A stretch of 64,000 nt of DNA from Alphaproteobacteria bacterium (GCA_024743195.1 JANSXE010000016.1:1-64000); one strand, 5' to 3'; counted from the first letter of the stretch, positions 25,595-33,992 are shown. The notes: generated by a model from the letters alone, not told the origin. Program-made: numbers and translations.

Positions 25595-27090
25595 CAGGCG
25601 GCCCCCTTGATTTCCTGATAGGCGTCGAGCGCGATCTGGCGCGCCCGGCCGTGATCTACGATGGGCCGCGGATAGGTGCGGCCCAGTTCCACTTTCGCCG
25701 CCGCCAGCGTCCGCGCGTCCGCCGTCCAGGGCGCGTGGATGAGCTTGGTCGGCAGCGCTTTCAGCTCGGGGACCCAGCGGCGCACATAGGCCCCGTCGGG
25801 ATCGAACTTTTGCCCTTGTGTCACGGGATTGAAGATTCGGAAATAGGGGGCGGCGTCCGCGCCGCTGCCGGCCGTCCATTGCCAGTTCGCCGCATTGTTG
25901 GCGAGGTCCGCATCGACCAGCGTGTCGCGGAACCACGCCTCGCCGCGTCGCCACGGGACGAGCAGGTCCTTCACCAGGAAGGAGGCGGCGGCCATGCGCA
26001 CCCGGTTGTGCATGTAGCCGGTCTCCCAAAGCTCGCGCATGCCGGCGTCGATCAGCGGGTAGCCGGTGAGCCCGCGCGTCCAGGCGCGGTAGCCGGCCTC
26101 GTCCTCGCGCCAGGGGAAGGCGTTGAACTTGCTCTGATAGTTTTCGCGCGGCAGCTCCGGATTGTGGAACAGCAGATTGTGGTTGAAGTCGCGCCAGCCG
26201 ATCTCCCGCAGAAAGGCCCAGACGCCTTGCTCCGCCGCGGCGTCGGCGCGTCCGGCGTCGCGCGCCCAGCGCCAGACCTGGCGGGGCGAGATCTCCCCGA
26301 AATGCAGATGCGGCGACAGGCGCGACACGCCCCCCTCCGCGGGCCGGTTGCGGGCCTCCTGATACCGCGCCACGGGGCCGTCCAGGAAGGCCTTCAGGCG
26401 CGCCCGGGCCCCTTGCTCGCCGGGCGTCCAGGCCGCGCGCAGGCCGCCCGCCCAGTCCGGCGCCGTCGGCGTCAGCCCCCAATCCTTGAGGCGCGCGCTC
26501 TCCGTCAAAGCGTCGCGCGGCGCGCTCTTCAGCGCTTTCGGGGCCGGCAGCGGCTCGTCCGGTTCGCCCAGCGCCACTTCCGCCTTCCAGAACGGAGTGA
26601 AGACGCCGTAGGGGCCGCCTTGCTTGGTCTTGACCTCCCACGGCTCGCGCAGGAGGCCGCCGGGGAAACTCTCGGCCGCAACGCCGTCGGCCTTCAAGGC
26701 CGCCTTGATCTGCGTATCGACCGCGATGCCCCAGGGTTCGTAGCGGCGCTGCCAATAGACGGCGTCGGCCTCGACGGCGCGGGCCAGTCGCGGCACGATC
26801 TCCTCCGCCGGGCCGCACGCCAGATGCAGCGGCGCGCCCAGCGCCGCCAGACGCCCGGCCAGCGCCTGCAGGCTGTGGTGCAGCCACCAGCGGCTGGCGG
26901 CGCCCAGGGCCAGATCGCCCGCGGCTTCGTCTTCCAGGATGTAGAGCGGCAGGATCTCCGCGTCGCGCGCGGCCGCTGCGGCCAGCGCCGCGTGGTCGCT
27001 CACCCTCAGATCGTTGCGGAACCAGACGACGGCGCGCGGGACGTCCTTGGCGGCGCGCGGTGCGCGATGCGTCTCGGCGGATTGCTGCAT
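25594..27090 (-). CDS. phr: Deoxyribodipyrimidine photolyase (class I type)
   Basis: The 498-aa enzyme has the antenna domain at the N-terminus (VVWFRNDLRVSDHAAL, YWQRRYEPWG) and the FAD domain at the C-terminus, including TGYPLIDAGMRELWETGYMH, NRVRMAAASFLVKDLL and ANNAANWQWTAGSG. These are the signatures of CPD photolyases, which split pyrimidine dimers with blue light. It is the first gene of the six-gene minus-strand operon and has a candidate ECF promoter 40 bp upstream. Together with the FeS-type gene at 17170 the window encodes two different light-dependent repair enzymes. Confidence 0.93.
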   Translation of the reverse strand: MQQSAETHRAPRAAKDVPRAVVWFRNDLRVSDHAALAAAAARDAEILPLYILEDEAAGDLALGAASRWWLHHSLQALAGRLAALGAPLHLACGPAEEIVPRLARAVEADAVYWQRRYEPWGIAVDTQIKAALKADGVAAESFPGGLLREPWEVKTKQGGPYGVFTPFWKAEVALGEPDEPLPAPKALKSAPRDALTESARLKDWGLTPTAPDWAGGLRAAWTPGEQGARARLKAFLDGPVARYQEARNRPAEGGVSRLSPHLHFGEISPRQVWRWARDAGRADAAAEQGVWAFLREIGWRDFNHNLLFHNPELPRENYQSKFNAFPWREDEAGYRAWTRGLTGYPLIDAGMRELWETGYMHNRVRMAAASFLVKDLLVPWRRGEAWFRDTLVDADLANNAANWQWTAGSGADAAPYFRIFNPVTQGQKFDPDGAYVRRWVPELKALPTKLIHAPWTADARTLAAAKVELGRTYPRPIVDHGRARQIALDAYQEIKGAA

Positions 27091-27129
27091 GGACCTAACG
27101 GCGACCTCTCGAACGCATTCAACTACAGA

Positions 27130-27156
27130 TACGACCCCATCCGGGTTGTTGGATTA
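27130..27156 (-). promoter_or_regulatory. Candidate ECF (RpoE/ChrR-like) promoter for the photolyase operon
   Basis: On the minus strand TAATCC (27156-27151) and CGTA (27133-27130) are spaced 17 bp apart, with the -10-like element 40 bp before the photolyase ATG. The same form occurs at 16365 before the other photolyase operon. The pair of matches supports shared control by an ECF sigma factor; no rpoE/chrR gene is in the window. Confidence 0.42.
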
Positions 27157-27180
27157 CCGCGCGCGGACTTTATCGCGCGG

Positions 27181-27320
27181 CGGTGATCCGCGAAGTGGGC
27201 GGCGGCGTATCAAAGGCAGATCGGGGCGACCCGATCGGCTGATGGTAGACCCTTCCCCCCACATCTACCAACGGCGTTGCCGGGCCGAAGCGTTCTGCGC
27301 TTCGGCCCGGTTCTTTTCCA
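27181..27320 (+). ncRNA. Candidate small RNA with three hairpins and terminator
   Basis: In the gap between the photolyase and pdeM genes the plus strand holds three consecutive hairpins: 27219-27225/27230-27236 closed by a GCGA (GNRA) tetraloop, 27244-27250/27265-27271 with a long C-rich loop, and the terminator at 27281-27311 followed by TTCTTTT. This matches the plan of alphaproteobacterial trans-acting sRNAs, which carry C-rich anti-Shine-Dalgarno loops. A weak promoter-like pair (TTGTTG at 27146, TTTATC at 27169) would start transcription near 27181. The 5' end is a guess. Confidence 0.4.
27281..27311 (+). terminator. Rho-independent terminator
   Basis: A perfect 13-bp GC-rich stem (27281-27293 with 27299-27311) has a TTCTG loop and is followed by TTCTTTTCC on the plus strand. 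On the minus strand it lies just after the pdeM stop but lacks a T-run there, so its main direction is plus. Confidence 0.7.
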
Positions 27321-27338
27321 GACGCCCGCGCCCCACCG

Positions 27339-28040
27339 TCACACCGCCCGCAGCAGGCGGCTGCGCGGAAAGCTGTAGACCTTGCGCGGCCCCAGCAGGT
27401 GCGCGCGAAAGCCGTCCGCGTAGAGCCCCGCGATCGCGCGGTCCAAGACGTTGAGCCCGCCCGTATAGGCGCCGAAGGCCGGCAGGATCGCGCGCCGTCC
27501 GTCCTCCACGAAACAGCGTGCGCTGATCCGCCGCCCGCGCTGCGCCACCGCGGCCTTCGGGTGATAGTGGCCTGAGACTTCGCCCGCGGCGGGCTGCGCC
27601 AGCGCCTCGTGCCGAAAGACCAGCGGGCCGTCGGTCAGCGCGTCGCAGACGACCCGACCGCCCAAATCGCCCGGCGGAGCGGGGTCGTGATTGCCGGCGA
27701 TCCAGATCCACTCATCGCAGGCGGCCGTCAGGCGCCGCACGGCGGCGCGGTCCTCTTCGCAGAGCCGGTCGGCGGCGTCCGCGTCGTGGAAGCTGTCGCC
27801 CAGGCAGATCACGCGGGCCGGCCGGCGGCGCGTGATGGCGTCCGCCAGCAGGCCGAGCGTCGTGCGGCTGTCATAGGGCGGCAGCAGTTGGCCGCGTCGG
27901 GCGAAGCTCGATCCCTTTTCCAAATGCAGGTCCGCGACGACCAGCGTCTCGCGGGCCGGCCAATAGAGCGCGCCGGACGGCTCCGCGGTCAGCCGGGCGC
28001 CGTTCAGCGCGATCTCCGCCCCCAGCGACACCCGGCTCAC
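27339..28040 (-). CDS. pdeM: Ligase-associated DNA damage response endonuclease PdeM
   Basis: The 233-aa metallophosphoesterase starts with GTG, overlapping the PAS gene stop as GTGA. Metal-binding motifs are in the usual order: VVADLHLEKGSSFARRG near residue 32, CLGDSFHDADA, GNHD, and GHYHPK. PdeM proteins occur with an ATP-dependent DNA ligase, a DEXH helicase and an exonuclease in a repair set. Here only the helicase is nearby, separated by the PAS gene; ligase and exonuclease are not in the window. The conserved C-terminal FGAYTGGLNVLD is present. Confidence 0.88.
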   Translation of the reverse strand: MSRVSLGAEIALNGARLTAEPSGALYWPARETLVVADLHLEKGSSFARRGQLLPPYDSRTTLGLLADAITRRRPARVICLGDSFHDADAADRLCEEDRAAVRRLTAACDEWIWIAGNHDPAPPGDLGGRVVCDALTDGPLVFRHEALAQPAAGEVSGHYHPKAAVAQRGRRISARCFVEDGRRAILPAFGAYTGGLNVLDRAIAGLYADGFRAHLLGPRKVYSFPRSRLLRAV

Positions 28041-28639
28041 CGGCGTCCCCCCGAATCCAGCGACTTGAGGACCGGCGTCGCGATCATCTGCGGGGCCACC
28101 TGCCAGAGCGAGCCGTTGTGGGACTTTTCAGACTCGGTCACCTGACCGACCAGCATCAGCGGCGGGTCGCCCGGCCGCGGCTCCACGGGCAGGAACAGCC
28201 GGTGCGTTCGGCGCTGCGGCCCGGATGGGCCGTCATAGAGACTGATTGCATAGACCGGCCCCCCGCGGCGTTGGCATTCGCCGAACAGCGCGACGATGTG
28301 CGCACGGTACGGGCCGTCGGGCGCGCCCTCCGCCAGATAGCGGCCGGTCGGATCGATCCCTTGCGCGACATTGGTCCCGACCAGCCGGAAGAAGAACCGC
28401 TCGGGCCCATGGATTTCGACCAGCATCAGGAAAGGCAGGATCTTCGGGATGTCGACCGGATCGATCGCGCCGCGCGGCGGCCGGCCGCCGGCCGCGGGGC
28501 GCTTCGCCGCCCAATAGACGTAGAGATCGGCGAGGCGAGGCTCCTCGATCTCGCCGACATCCGCCGGCGCGTTTTCCGCAGGTTGCATCCCAGGCGGGCC
28601 TCCCCCGTAGGTTCGAGCGGGATCATAGGCGCTCGCCAT
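28037..28639 (-). CDS. PAS_5-type (PF07310-like) protein
   Basis: The 200-aa cytoplasmic protein starts at MASAYDP (28639). Its core runs from LADLYVYWAAKRPAAGG through DPVDIPKILPFLMLVEI, FFFRLVGTNVAQGIDPTGRYL and a final THRLFLPVEPRPGDPPLMLVG, the pattern of the single-domain PAS_5 proteins common in Rhodospirillales. Such proteins probably sense small molecules or redox state but have no output domain. It sits between the helicase and pdeM genes, 5 bp after the helicase stop, and its stop overlaps pdeM. A second copy is at 32574. Confidence 0.8.
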   Translation of the reverse strand: MASAYDPARTYGGGPPGMQPAENAPADVGEIEEPRLADLYVYWAAKRPAAGGRPPRGAIDPVDIPKILPFLMLVEIHGPERFFFRLVGTNVAQGIDPTGRYLAEGAPDGPYRAHIVALFGECQRRGGPVYAISLYDGPSGPQRRTHRLFLPVEPRPGDPPLMLVGQVTESEKSHNGSLWQVAPQMIATPVLKSLDSGGRR

Positions 28640-28644
28640 GCGGG

Positions 28645-31140
28645 TCACAACGGCAGTTCGGCGTGCATCGGGCCGCCCATCGCCTCCTCGATCAGGGCGG
28701 CCTCCAGCTCGGCGCTCGCCTCCTCCAGCAGGTCCTCGACGGCCGCGTCGGCGGCGACCTGCTCCTTGCCGACCTCCAGGAGGATCGGCACGGCCAGCGG
28801 CGAGACCCGGTCGAGCCGCCGATGGACGATCCCGCCGGCGGCGGTGCGGCGCAGGAACTCCGCCAGCCGGCCGACGTCGATCAGCCCGCCCTTGGCGTCG
28901 TCGCGCGCGGCGCGCAGCAGCACATGGTCCGGTTCGTGCCGGCGCAGCACGTCGTAGATCAGATCGGCGCTGAAGGTGACCTGACGGCCGGTCTTCTCCG
29001 TTCCCGGCAGCTTGCGCTCGATCAGGCCGGCGACCACGGCGACGTTGCGAAAGGTGCGCCGCATCAGAGAGCTTTCCTCCATCCAGGCCTCCAGATCGTC
29101 GCCCAGCATGTCCTCGTCGAAGAGCGCCGCCATGTCGTCCGCCAGATGCAGCGACCAGACGGCGATGACGTAGTCGCTGGCGACGAAGCCGAGCGGCCTG
29201 AGCCCCATCCGCTCCATCCGCCGGGTCAGCAGCATGCCCAGCGTCTGGTGCGCATTGCGCCCGGCGAAGCTGTAGGCGACGAGATACTCCTTCTCGGCGC
29301 GCGGGAAGGTCTCGACCAGCAGCCCGTCGCGCGGCGGCATGACGGAACGCCATTGCTGCAGACGCAGCCACTCGCGGGTCTGCTCCGGCAGATCGGCCCA
29401 GCGCGACGGGTCTTCCAGCACGGCGCGCACCCGCTCCGACAGATGCGTGGTGAAGGGCATGCGCCCGCCCATATAGGCGGGCACCTTCGGCTCGCCCCCG
29501 GGCGCGCGGCTCACCTCGATCCAGCTCTCCCGCATGCCGTCGAAGCGCAGCAACTGGCCGGCGAAGACGAAGCTGTCGCCGGGCTGGAGCTGGCTCGCGA
29601 AATACTCCTCCACCTCGCCGAGGACGGCGCCGCGCTTCAGGCGCACCTTGAGCGTCGGGCTCTCCACGATGGTTCCGATGTTCATCCGGTGCCGGTGCGC
29701 GACGCGCGGCGAGGCGACCTCGTAGCGCCCGTCGGCCTTGTGGAACAGCCGCCGCCAGCGATCATAGGTCTTCAGCGCGTAGCCGCCGTCCGCGACATAG
29801 CGCAGCACGGCCTCGAAGGTTTCGCGGTCGAGCTCCTTGTAGGGCGCGGCGCACGCGATCTCCGCGAACAGCTCGTCCGCCGTGAAGGGCGCGGCGCAGG
29901 CGAGGCCCAGGATGTGCTGCGCCAGCACGTCGAGGCCGCCGGGCTTCGGCGGCTCGCCGTCCAGCGTCCGCGCGCGCAGACCCTCGATGGCGCAGCGGCA
30001 TTCCAGCACCTCGAACCGGTTGCAGGGGGTCAGCAGCGCGCGGCTCGGCGCGTCCAGCCGATGGCCGGCGCGGCCGATGCGCTGGATCAGGCGGCTCACC
30101 CCTTTCGGCGGTCCGACCTGGATCACCAGATCGACCGCCGCCCAGTCGATCCCGAGGTCGAGCGACGAGGTGGCGACCACCGCGGCCAGATCGCCGCGCG
30201 CCATCGCCGCCTCCACCTTGCGGCGCTGCTCGCGCGCCAGGCTGCCGTGATGCAGGGCGATCGCCAGCTTGTCCTCATTCACCCGCCACAGCTCCTGGAA
30301 CAGCAGCTCCGCCTGGGCGCGGGTGTTGACGAAGACGATGCTGGTCCCGGCGCGTTTGATCTCCTGATAGATCTCCGGCGCCGCATGCAGCCCGTAGTGA
30401 CCGGACCAGGGCAGGCGCTCCTTGGTGTCGAGGATGCGGATCTCCGGCTCCACCGCTCCGCCGCCTTCGATGCGCCGGACCGACGCGGCGTCGGCGGTCG
30501 GGCTCAGCCACTCCGCCAGCGCCTCCGGCCAGGCGACGGTCGCGGACAGGCCGACGCGGCGCATCCCCGGAGCCAAGCGCTGCAGACGGGCGAGGCACAG
30601 CGCGAGCTGGTCCCCGCGCTTGGTTCCGGCCAGCGCATGCGCCTCGTCCACCACCACGGTCTTCAAACTGGCGAAGAACTCCGCCGCGTCGGGATAGCTG
30701 ACCAGCAGCGCCAGGCTCTCCGGCGTCGTCAGCAGGATGTGCGGCGGGTCCTCGCGCTGGCGCTTGCGGCGGTTCTGGGGCGTGTCGCCGGTGCGGGTCT
30801 CGACCCGGACCGGCAGGCCCATCTCCTCGACCGGCGCGGTCAGGTTGCGCGCGATGTCGACCGCCAAGGCCTTCAGGGGCGAGACATAGAGGGTGTGCAG
30901 GCCTTCCCTTTCCGCCGCCTCTGCGAGGTCGATCAGACTGGGCAGGAAGCCGGCCAGCGTCTTGCCGCCGCCGGTGGGCGCGATCAGAAGCGCGTGGGCG
31001 CCGTCGCGCGCGGCCTGGCGCATCGCGTGCTGATGCGGGTGCGGGCGCCAGCCGCGGCCGGCGAACCAGTCGGCGAAGCGCGCCGGCAAGGGCGGCGGCT
31101 CGCTTTCGGGGGGCTGTCGGACGGATGCGGGATCGGCCAT
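28645..31140 (-). CDS. Ligase-associated DNA damage response DEXH box helicase
   Basis: The 831-aa helicase has superfamily 2 motifs in order: Walker A (APTGGGKT) near residue 47, Ia (LYVSPLKAL), DEAH (VVVDEAHALAGT), III (GLSATV), IV to VI (QRIGRAGHR), followed by the long winged-helix and Lhr-type C-terminal region. It is the Lhr-like helicase paired with PdeM in DNA damage repair. I chose ATG 31140 (MADPASVRQ); upstream codons in frame extend only 13 residues into the gap to the divergent DUF2817 gene. It starts an operon with the PAS_5 gene and pdeM. Confidence 0.92.
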   Translation of the reverse strand: MADPASVRQPPESEPPPLPARFADWFAGRGWRPHPHQHAMRQAARDGAHALLIAPTGGGKTLAGFLPSLIDLAEAAEREGLHTLYVSPLKALAVDIARNLTAPVEEMGLPVRVETRTGDTPQNRRKRQREDPPHILLTTPESLALLVSYPDAAEFFASLKTVVVDEAHALAGTKRGDQLALCLARLQRLAPGMRRVGLSATVAWPEALAEWLSPTADAASVRRIEGGGAVEPEIRILDTKERLPWSGHYGLHAAPEIYQEIKRAGTSIVFVNTRAQAELLFQELWRVNEDKLAIALHHGSLAREQRRKVEAAMARGDLAAVVATSSLDLGIDWAAVDLVIQVGPPKGVSRLIQRIGRAGHRLDAPSRALLTPCNRFEVLECRCAIEGLRARTLDGEPPKPGGLDVLAQHILGLACAAPFTADELFAEIACAAPYKELDRETFEAVLRYVADGGYALKTYDRWRRLFHKADGRYEVASPRVAHRHRMNIGTIVESPTLKVRLKRGAVLGEVEEYFASQLQPGDSFVFAGQLLRFDGMRESWIEVSRAPGGEPKVPAYMGGRMPFTTHLSERVRAVLEDPSRWADLPEQTREWLRLQQWRSVMPPRDGLLVETFPRAEKEYLVAYSFAGRNAHQTLGMLLTRRMERMGLRPLGFVASDYVIAVWSLHLADDMAALFDEDMLGDDLEAWMEESSLMRRTFRNVAVVAGLIERKLPGTEKTGRQVTFSADLIYDVLRRHEPDHVLLRAARDDAKGGLIDVGRLAEFLRRTAAGGIVHRRLDRVSPLAVPILLEVGKEQVAADAAVEDLLEEASAELEAALIEEAMGGPMHAELPL

Positions 31141-31177
31141 GATGGGCAAGACTATAGCGGGCGAGACGGCGGTGACC

Positions 31178-32293
31178 ATGAGCGACGACGCGGCGGCGGA
31201 TCCCGCCGGCTTCTTCCCGGACGGCTATGTCGCGGCGCGCCGCGCGTTTCTGGAAGCGGCGGCCCGGGCCGGGGCGGAGATCGACGGCCGGCGCCATGAG
31301 GAGGCGCGCGCCCCGGCCGGCGAGGCGCTGTGGATGGACGCCGCCCGGATCGGCCCGCAGCGGCCGCGCCGGATGCTGCTGATCCTTTCCGGCGTGCACG
31401 GGGTCGAAGGGTTCTGCGGCTCCGGCGTGCAGACCGGAACGCTGCGCCGGCTGGCGGAGGCGGCGCCCCTGCCGCCGGAAACCGCGCTCGTGATGATCCA
31501 CGCGGTGAACCCCTACGGCTTCGCCTGGTTGCGGCGGGTGAATGAGGACAATGTCGACCTGAACCGGAACTTCATCGATTGGGCGGCCGGCGCCCCGCCG
31601 ACCAATCCGGGCTATGCGGCGCTGCGCCCGATCTTCTGTCCGCAGGAGTGGGACGCCGACGCCAATCTCGCCGCCGCCGACGCCAAGCGCGCGGAGATCG
31701 GCGAGCGCGCCTGGCGCGCCGCCCATTCCGGCGGCCAGTACGAGGACCCGGCCGGGATCTTCTATGGCGGGACGGGACCCGTCTGGTCGCAGCGCGCGCT
31801 GTTCGACCTGCTGGACGCCCACGTCGCCGGCGTGGAACGGCTGGCGATCGTCGATCTGCACACCGGCCTCGGGCCGCCGGGGCATGGGGAACGCATCGCG
31901 ATGCACGATCCCGGCAGGCCCGCCATGGCGCGCGCGCGGGCCTGGTTCGGCGGCGACGTGACCTCGACCATCGCCGGCGATGCGGTGACCGCGCCCTTGA
32001 GCGGCACGGCGCTCGAGGGGATCGAGCGGCGCTATCCGGCGATCGAGACCACGGCGATCGCGCTGGAGTTCGGGACGATCGACAATCGGCATGTCCAGCT
32101 CGCCGTGCGCGCCGACAATTGGCTGCACGGCCAGGGGGCCGCGCGCGGATTGCTGGACGATCCCGCGGGCTATTGCATCAAGCAGCAGATCCGCGACGCC
32201 TTCTATCCGGCCGACCCGGACTGGAAGCGCGCGGTCTGGCGGCGGGCCGTCGCGACGCAGCGCGCCATGCTGGCCGGTCTCGCCGGGCCTTAG
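31178..32293 (+). CDS. DUF2817 (M14 carboxypeptidase-like) protein
   Basis: The 371-aa protein contains SGVHGVEGFCGSGVQ, IHAVNPYGFAWLRRVNEDNVDLNRNF and VDLHTGLGPPG, the zinc-ligand and substrate motifs of the DUF2817 branch of M14-like metallopeptidases (His-x2-Glu, then a later His). The substrate is unknown. ATG 31178 fits the family start; an ATG at 31139 would add 13 residues and overlap the helicase start. The TAG stop is the first three bases of the inverted-repeat element that follows, so the element may have supplied or trimmed the C-terminus. Confidence 0.85.
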   Translation: MSDDAAADPAGFFPDGYVAARRAFLEAAARAGAEIDGRRHEEARAPAGEALWMDAARIGPQRPRRMLLILSGVHGVEGFCGSGVQTGTLRRLAEAAPLPPETALVMIHAVNPYGFAWLRRVNEDNVDLNRNFIDWAAGAPPTNPGYAALRPIFCPQEWDADANLAAADAKRAEIGERAWRAAHSGGQYEDPAGIFYGGTGPVWSQRALFDLLDAHVAGVERLAIVDLHTGLGPPGHGERIAMHDPGRPAMARARAWFGGDVTSTIAGDAVTAPLSGTALEGIERRYPAIETTAIALEFGTIDNRHVQLAVRADNWLHGQGAARGLLDDPAGYCIKQQIRDAFYPADPDWKRAVWRRAVATQRAMLAGLAGP

Positions 32294-32566
32294 AGCCTGA
32301 TGATATCCTACGGATCCACCTGAGACGCCGCTTTCGGTTTCCTGGCTAGGAGCGGCGCGCGCGGCGATGCGGGACATCGCAAGCGCGACGCGACGACGAC
32401 CAGGGAGCCGAAAGCGGCGCCTTCGGTCAGTTTTCCGGGCCCCCGGACCGCCCAAGCGCCCTGGGGAGGCCGCTTGACGATGAACCACATCGCCTGCACG
32501 GCCTCTCCTAGCCGGAAACCCGGAAAACCGATCTCAGGTGGGTCCGTAGGATATCATCAGGCTCTA
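32291..32566. mobile_element. MITE-like element with about 35-bp terminal inverted repeats
   Basis: Both ends carry the same sequence in opposite direction, starting TAGAGCCTGATGATATCC: 32291-32325 and 32532-32566 match at 34 of 35 positions, and looser similarity (GGTTTCC, GGCTAGGAG) extends the arms to about 65 bp. The 276-bp interior has no gene. Each end finishes in TA, which fits the TA target duplication of IS630/Tc1-mariner transposons. No transposase is in the window. It sits exactly between two convergent gene ends and includes the stop codon of the DUF2817 gene. Confidence 0.75.
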
Positions 32567-32573
32567 GCGCCCG

Positions 32574-33074
32574 TCAGGCGCCGCCCCAAATCGGATGGTC
32601 GGCGTCGACCGCCTCCTGAAAGCTGTAGACCATCACGACGGTCAACGCGCCTGCGGCGTCCAGCAGCGGCAGGAAGAGGGAGACGTCGGCCACGGGAACG
32701 CCGTTCACCTTGCGGAAGATGTCGCGGATGCAAATCGGCTCGGCGCGGTCGACGACCGTCTGGTAGTTGGAGAGCACGACCTTTTCGGAGCTTCCGAAAT
32801 ACCCTTCGGCCACCGGCCGGCCGGTCGGGTCGAAGCCGCGGACTGCGACCTCCCGCGTGCCGACCAGCCGATAGCGAAAGCGATCCGGCGGCGGGACGCA
32901 CTCGACAATCTGGACGCCCGGCAGCGCCTTCGGGAAGTCGCTCGGGTCCATGTCGGCCTTCGTCGCCAGTCCTGTGGCCGAGGCGTGCGCGCGCCAATAG
33001 GCGAGCAGGTCGGCGCCGGGCCCGTCGAGCGCCTGATCGATCTCCGCACCGGTGAGGATCTGCTTCGCCGTCAT
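32574..33074 (-). CDS. PAS_5-type (PF07310-like) protein
   Basis: The 166-aa protein is a PAS_5 relative of the one at 28037: DLLAYWRAHA, ADMDPSDFPKALPGVQIVE, RFRYRLVGTREVAVRGFDPTGRPV, and a C-terminal DVSLFLPLLDAAGALTVVMVYSFQE. It has no output domain, signal peptide or membrane segment. Its stop lies 8 bp from the MITE end. It may be a stand-alone sensor; the signal is unknown. Confidence 0.8.
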   Translation of the reverse strand: MTAKQILTGAEIDQALDGPGADLLAYWRAHASATGLATKADMDPSDFPKALPGVQIVECVPPPDRFRYRLVGTREVAVRGFDPTGRPVAEGYFGSSEKVVLSNYQTVVDRAEPICIRDIFRKVNGVPVADVSLFLPLLDAAGALTVVMVYSFQEAVDADHPIWGGA

Positions 33075-33271
33075 CGCCCCGTCGCCGCGCCTGTCTCTTG
33101 ATACCGCACGAGGCTCGACCGGACCAGTCGGTTCGGCGCCGCCCCCGGTGGACAGCGCGGGCGAATCGGGCGACAGTCCGGCCGTATAAAGGGGACTCCG
33201 CCCGAGATCGATGCGATTCGCGCATCGGCCACCCTGGCGGGAGGCGGAGCCCCGAGAGGCGGGAGGTCCCC

Positions 33272-33550
33272 ATGGCCGACAAACCCACCGAGGCCGTCGC
33301 CGGGCCGGCGGTCGAGCAGGACGCGTTCGTCGCCGAGCATAAGCGCAAGGCGATGACGCTGTTCCTGGACGCCTGGGACGAGGCCTGCGCGCAAGGGATT
33401 CCGAGCGACCTCCTGTCCGAAGTCTGCCTCTATCTCGCGCTCACCGATCTGGTGGAGGATCGCGGGGAGGAGGACGTGGCGGCCATCATGGAGGCCTTGC
33501 CGGAGCGCGTGCGCGCCGGCGACTTCACGCTGAACGAAGAGCGGCACTGA
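33272..33550 (+). CDS. Small hypothetical protein, 92 aa
   Basis: ATG 33272 follows GGGAGG at good spacing. The product is acidic and helical (HKRKAMTLFLDAWDEACAQG, SEVCLYLALTDLVEDRGEEDV, ALPERVRAGDFTLNEERH). No known motif or export signal is seen. Its last 26 bp overlap the 3' end of the convergent HIT gene. It may be conserved among relatives, judging by its normal codon use and clear ribosome site. Confidence 0.68.
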   Translation: MADKPTEAVAGPAVEQDAFVAEHKRKAMTLFLDAWDEACAQGIPSDLLSEVCLYLALTDLVEDRGEEDVAAIMEALPERVRAGDFTLNEERH

Positions 33551-33938
33551 GCCGCGCGACCGTGGCTTCCAGCGCCTCGGCCGCGTAGGGCTCCGACGCC
33601 CCGACGCCCCAGACCGGCCCGGGCCAGGCGGCGTCCCCCGCGAAGCGCGCGATGACATGGACATGCAGCTGCGCCACCATGTTGCCGAGCGCCGCGACAT
33701 TCATCTTGTCCGCCGACCAGGCCTGCTGCATCGCCGCCGACAGGCGCGTGATCTCGGCCAACAGTTGGCGCTGATCGGCCTGGGTCAGGCCGTGGATCTC
33801 GCGCACGCCCGCGCGCCGCGGGATCAGGATCGCCCAGGGATAGCGCGCGTCTTTCATCAGACGCAGGCTGCTGAGCGTCAGCTCCGCCACCGGCGCCGTA
33901 TCCGCCTCAAGCCGTGCATCCAGCGTGAAATCCGCCAT
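33525..33938 (-). CDS. HIT family protein (Ap4A hydrolase-like)
   Basis: The 137-aa protein has the HIT fold layout: MKDARYPWAILIPRR, then GLTQADQRQLLAEITRLS, and the nucleotide site QLHVHVIARF. The third histidine of the standard HxHxH triad is replaced by isoleucine, as in a known subgroup that ends with AWPGPVWG. The usual activity is hydrolysis of dinucleoside polyphosphates. The start MADFTLD is at 33938. It overlaps the convergent 92-aa gene by 26 bp at its 3' end. Confidence 0.85.
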   Translation of the reverse strand: MADFTLDARLEADTAPVAELTLSSLRLMKDARYPWAILIPRRAGVREIHGLTQADQRQLLAEITRLSAAMQQAWSADKMNVAALGNMVAQLHVHVIARFAGDAAWPGPVWGVGASEPYAAEALEATVARLSAALRSA

Positions 33939-33992
33939 GGCGCTCCTCCTGCTCGCTTGCGGGGCGTGCGGGGATCACGCTAACTGCTTCCC

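Noticed and set aside
24206-26887. 893-aa fusion reading through the photolyase region into the flavoprotein
   Set aside because: The upstream part overlaps the photolyase in another frame and has no family similarity; the flavoprotein has a normal start with ATGA overlap at 25594.
28246-31299. 1017-aa open frame opposite the helicase gene
   Set aside because: It is antisense to a clearly conserved helicase and its translation has no recognisable domain.
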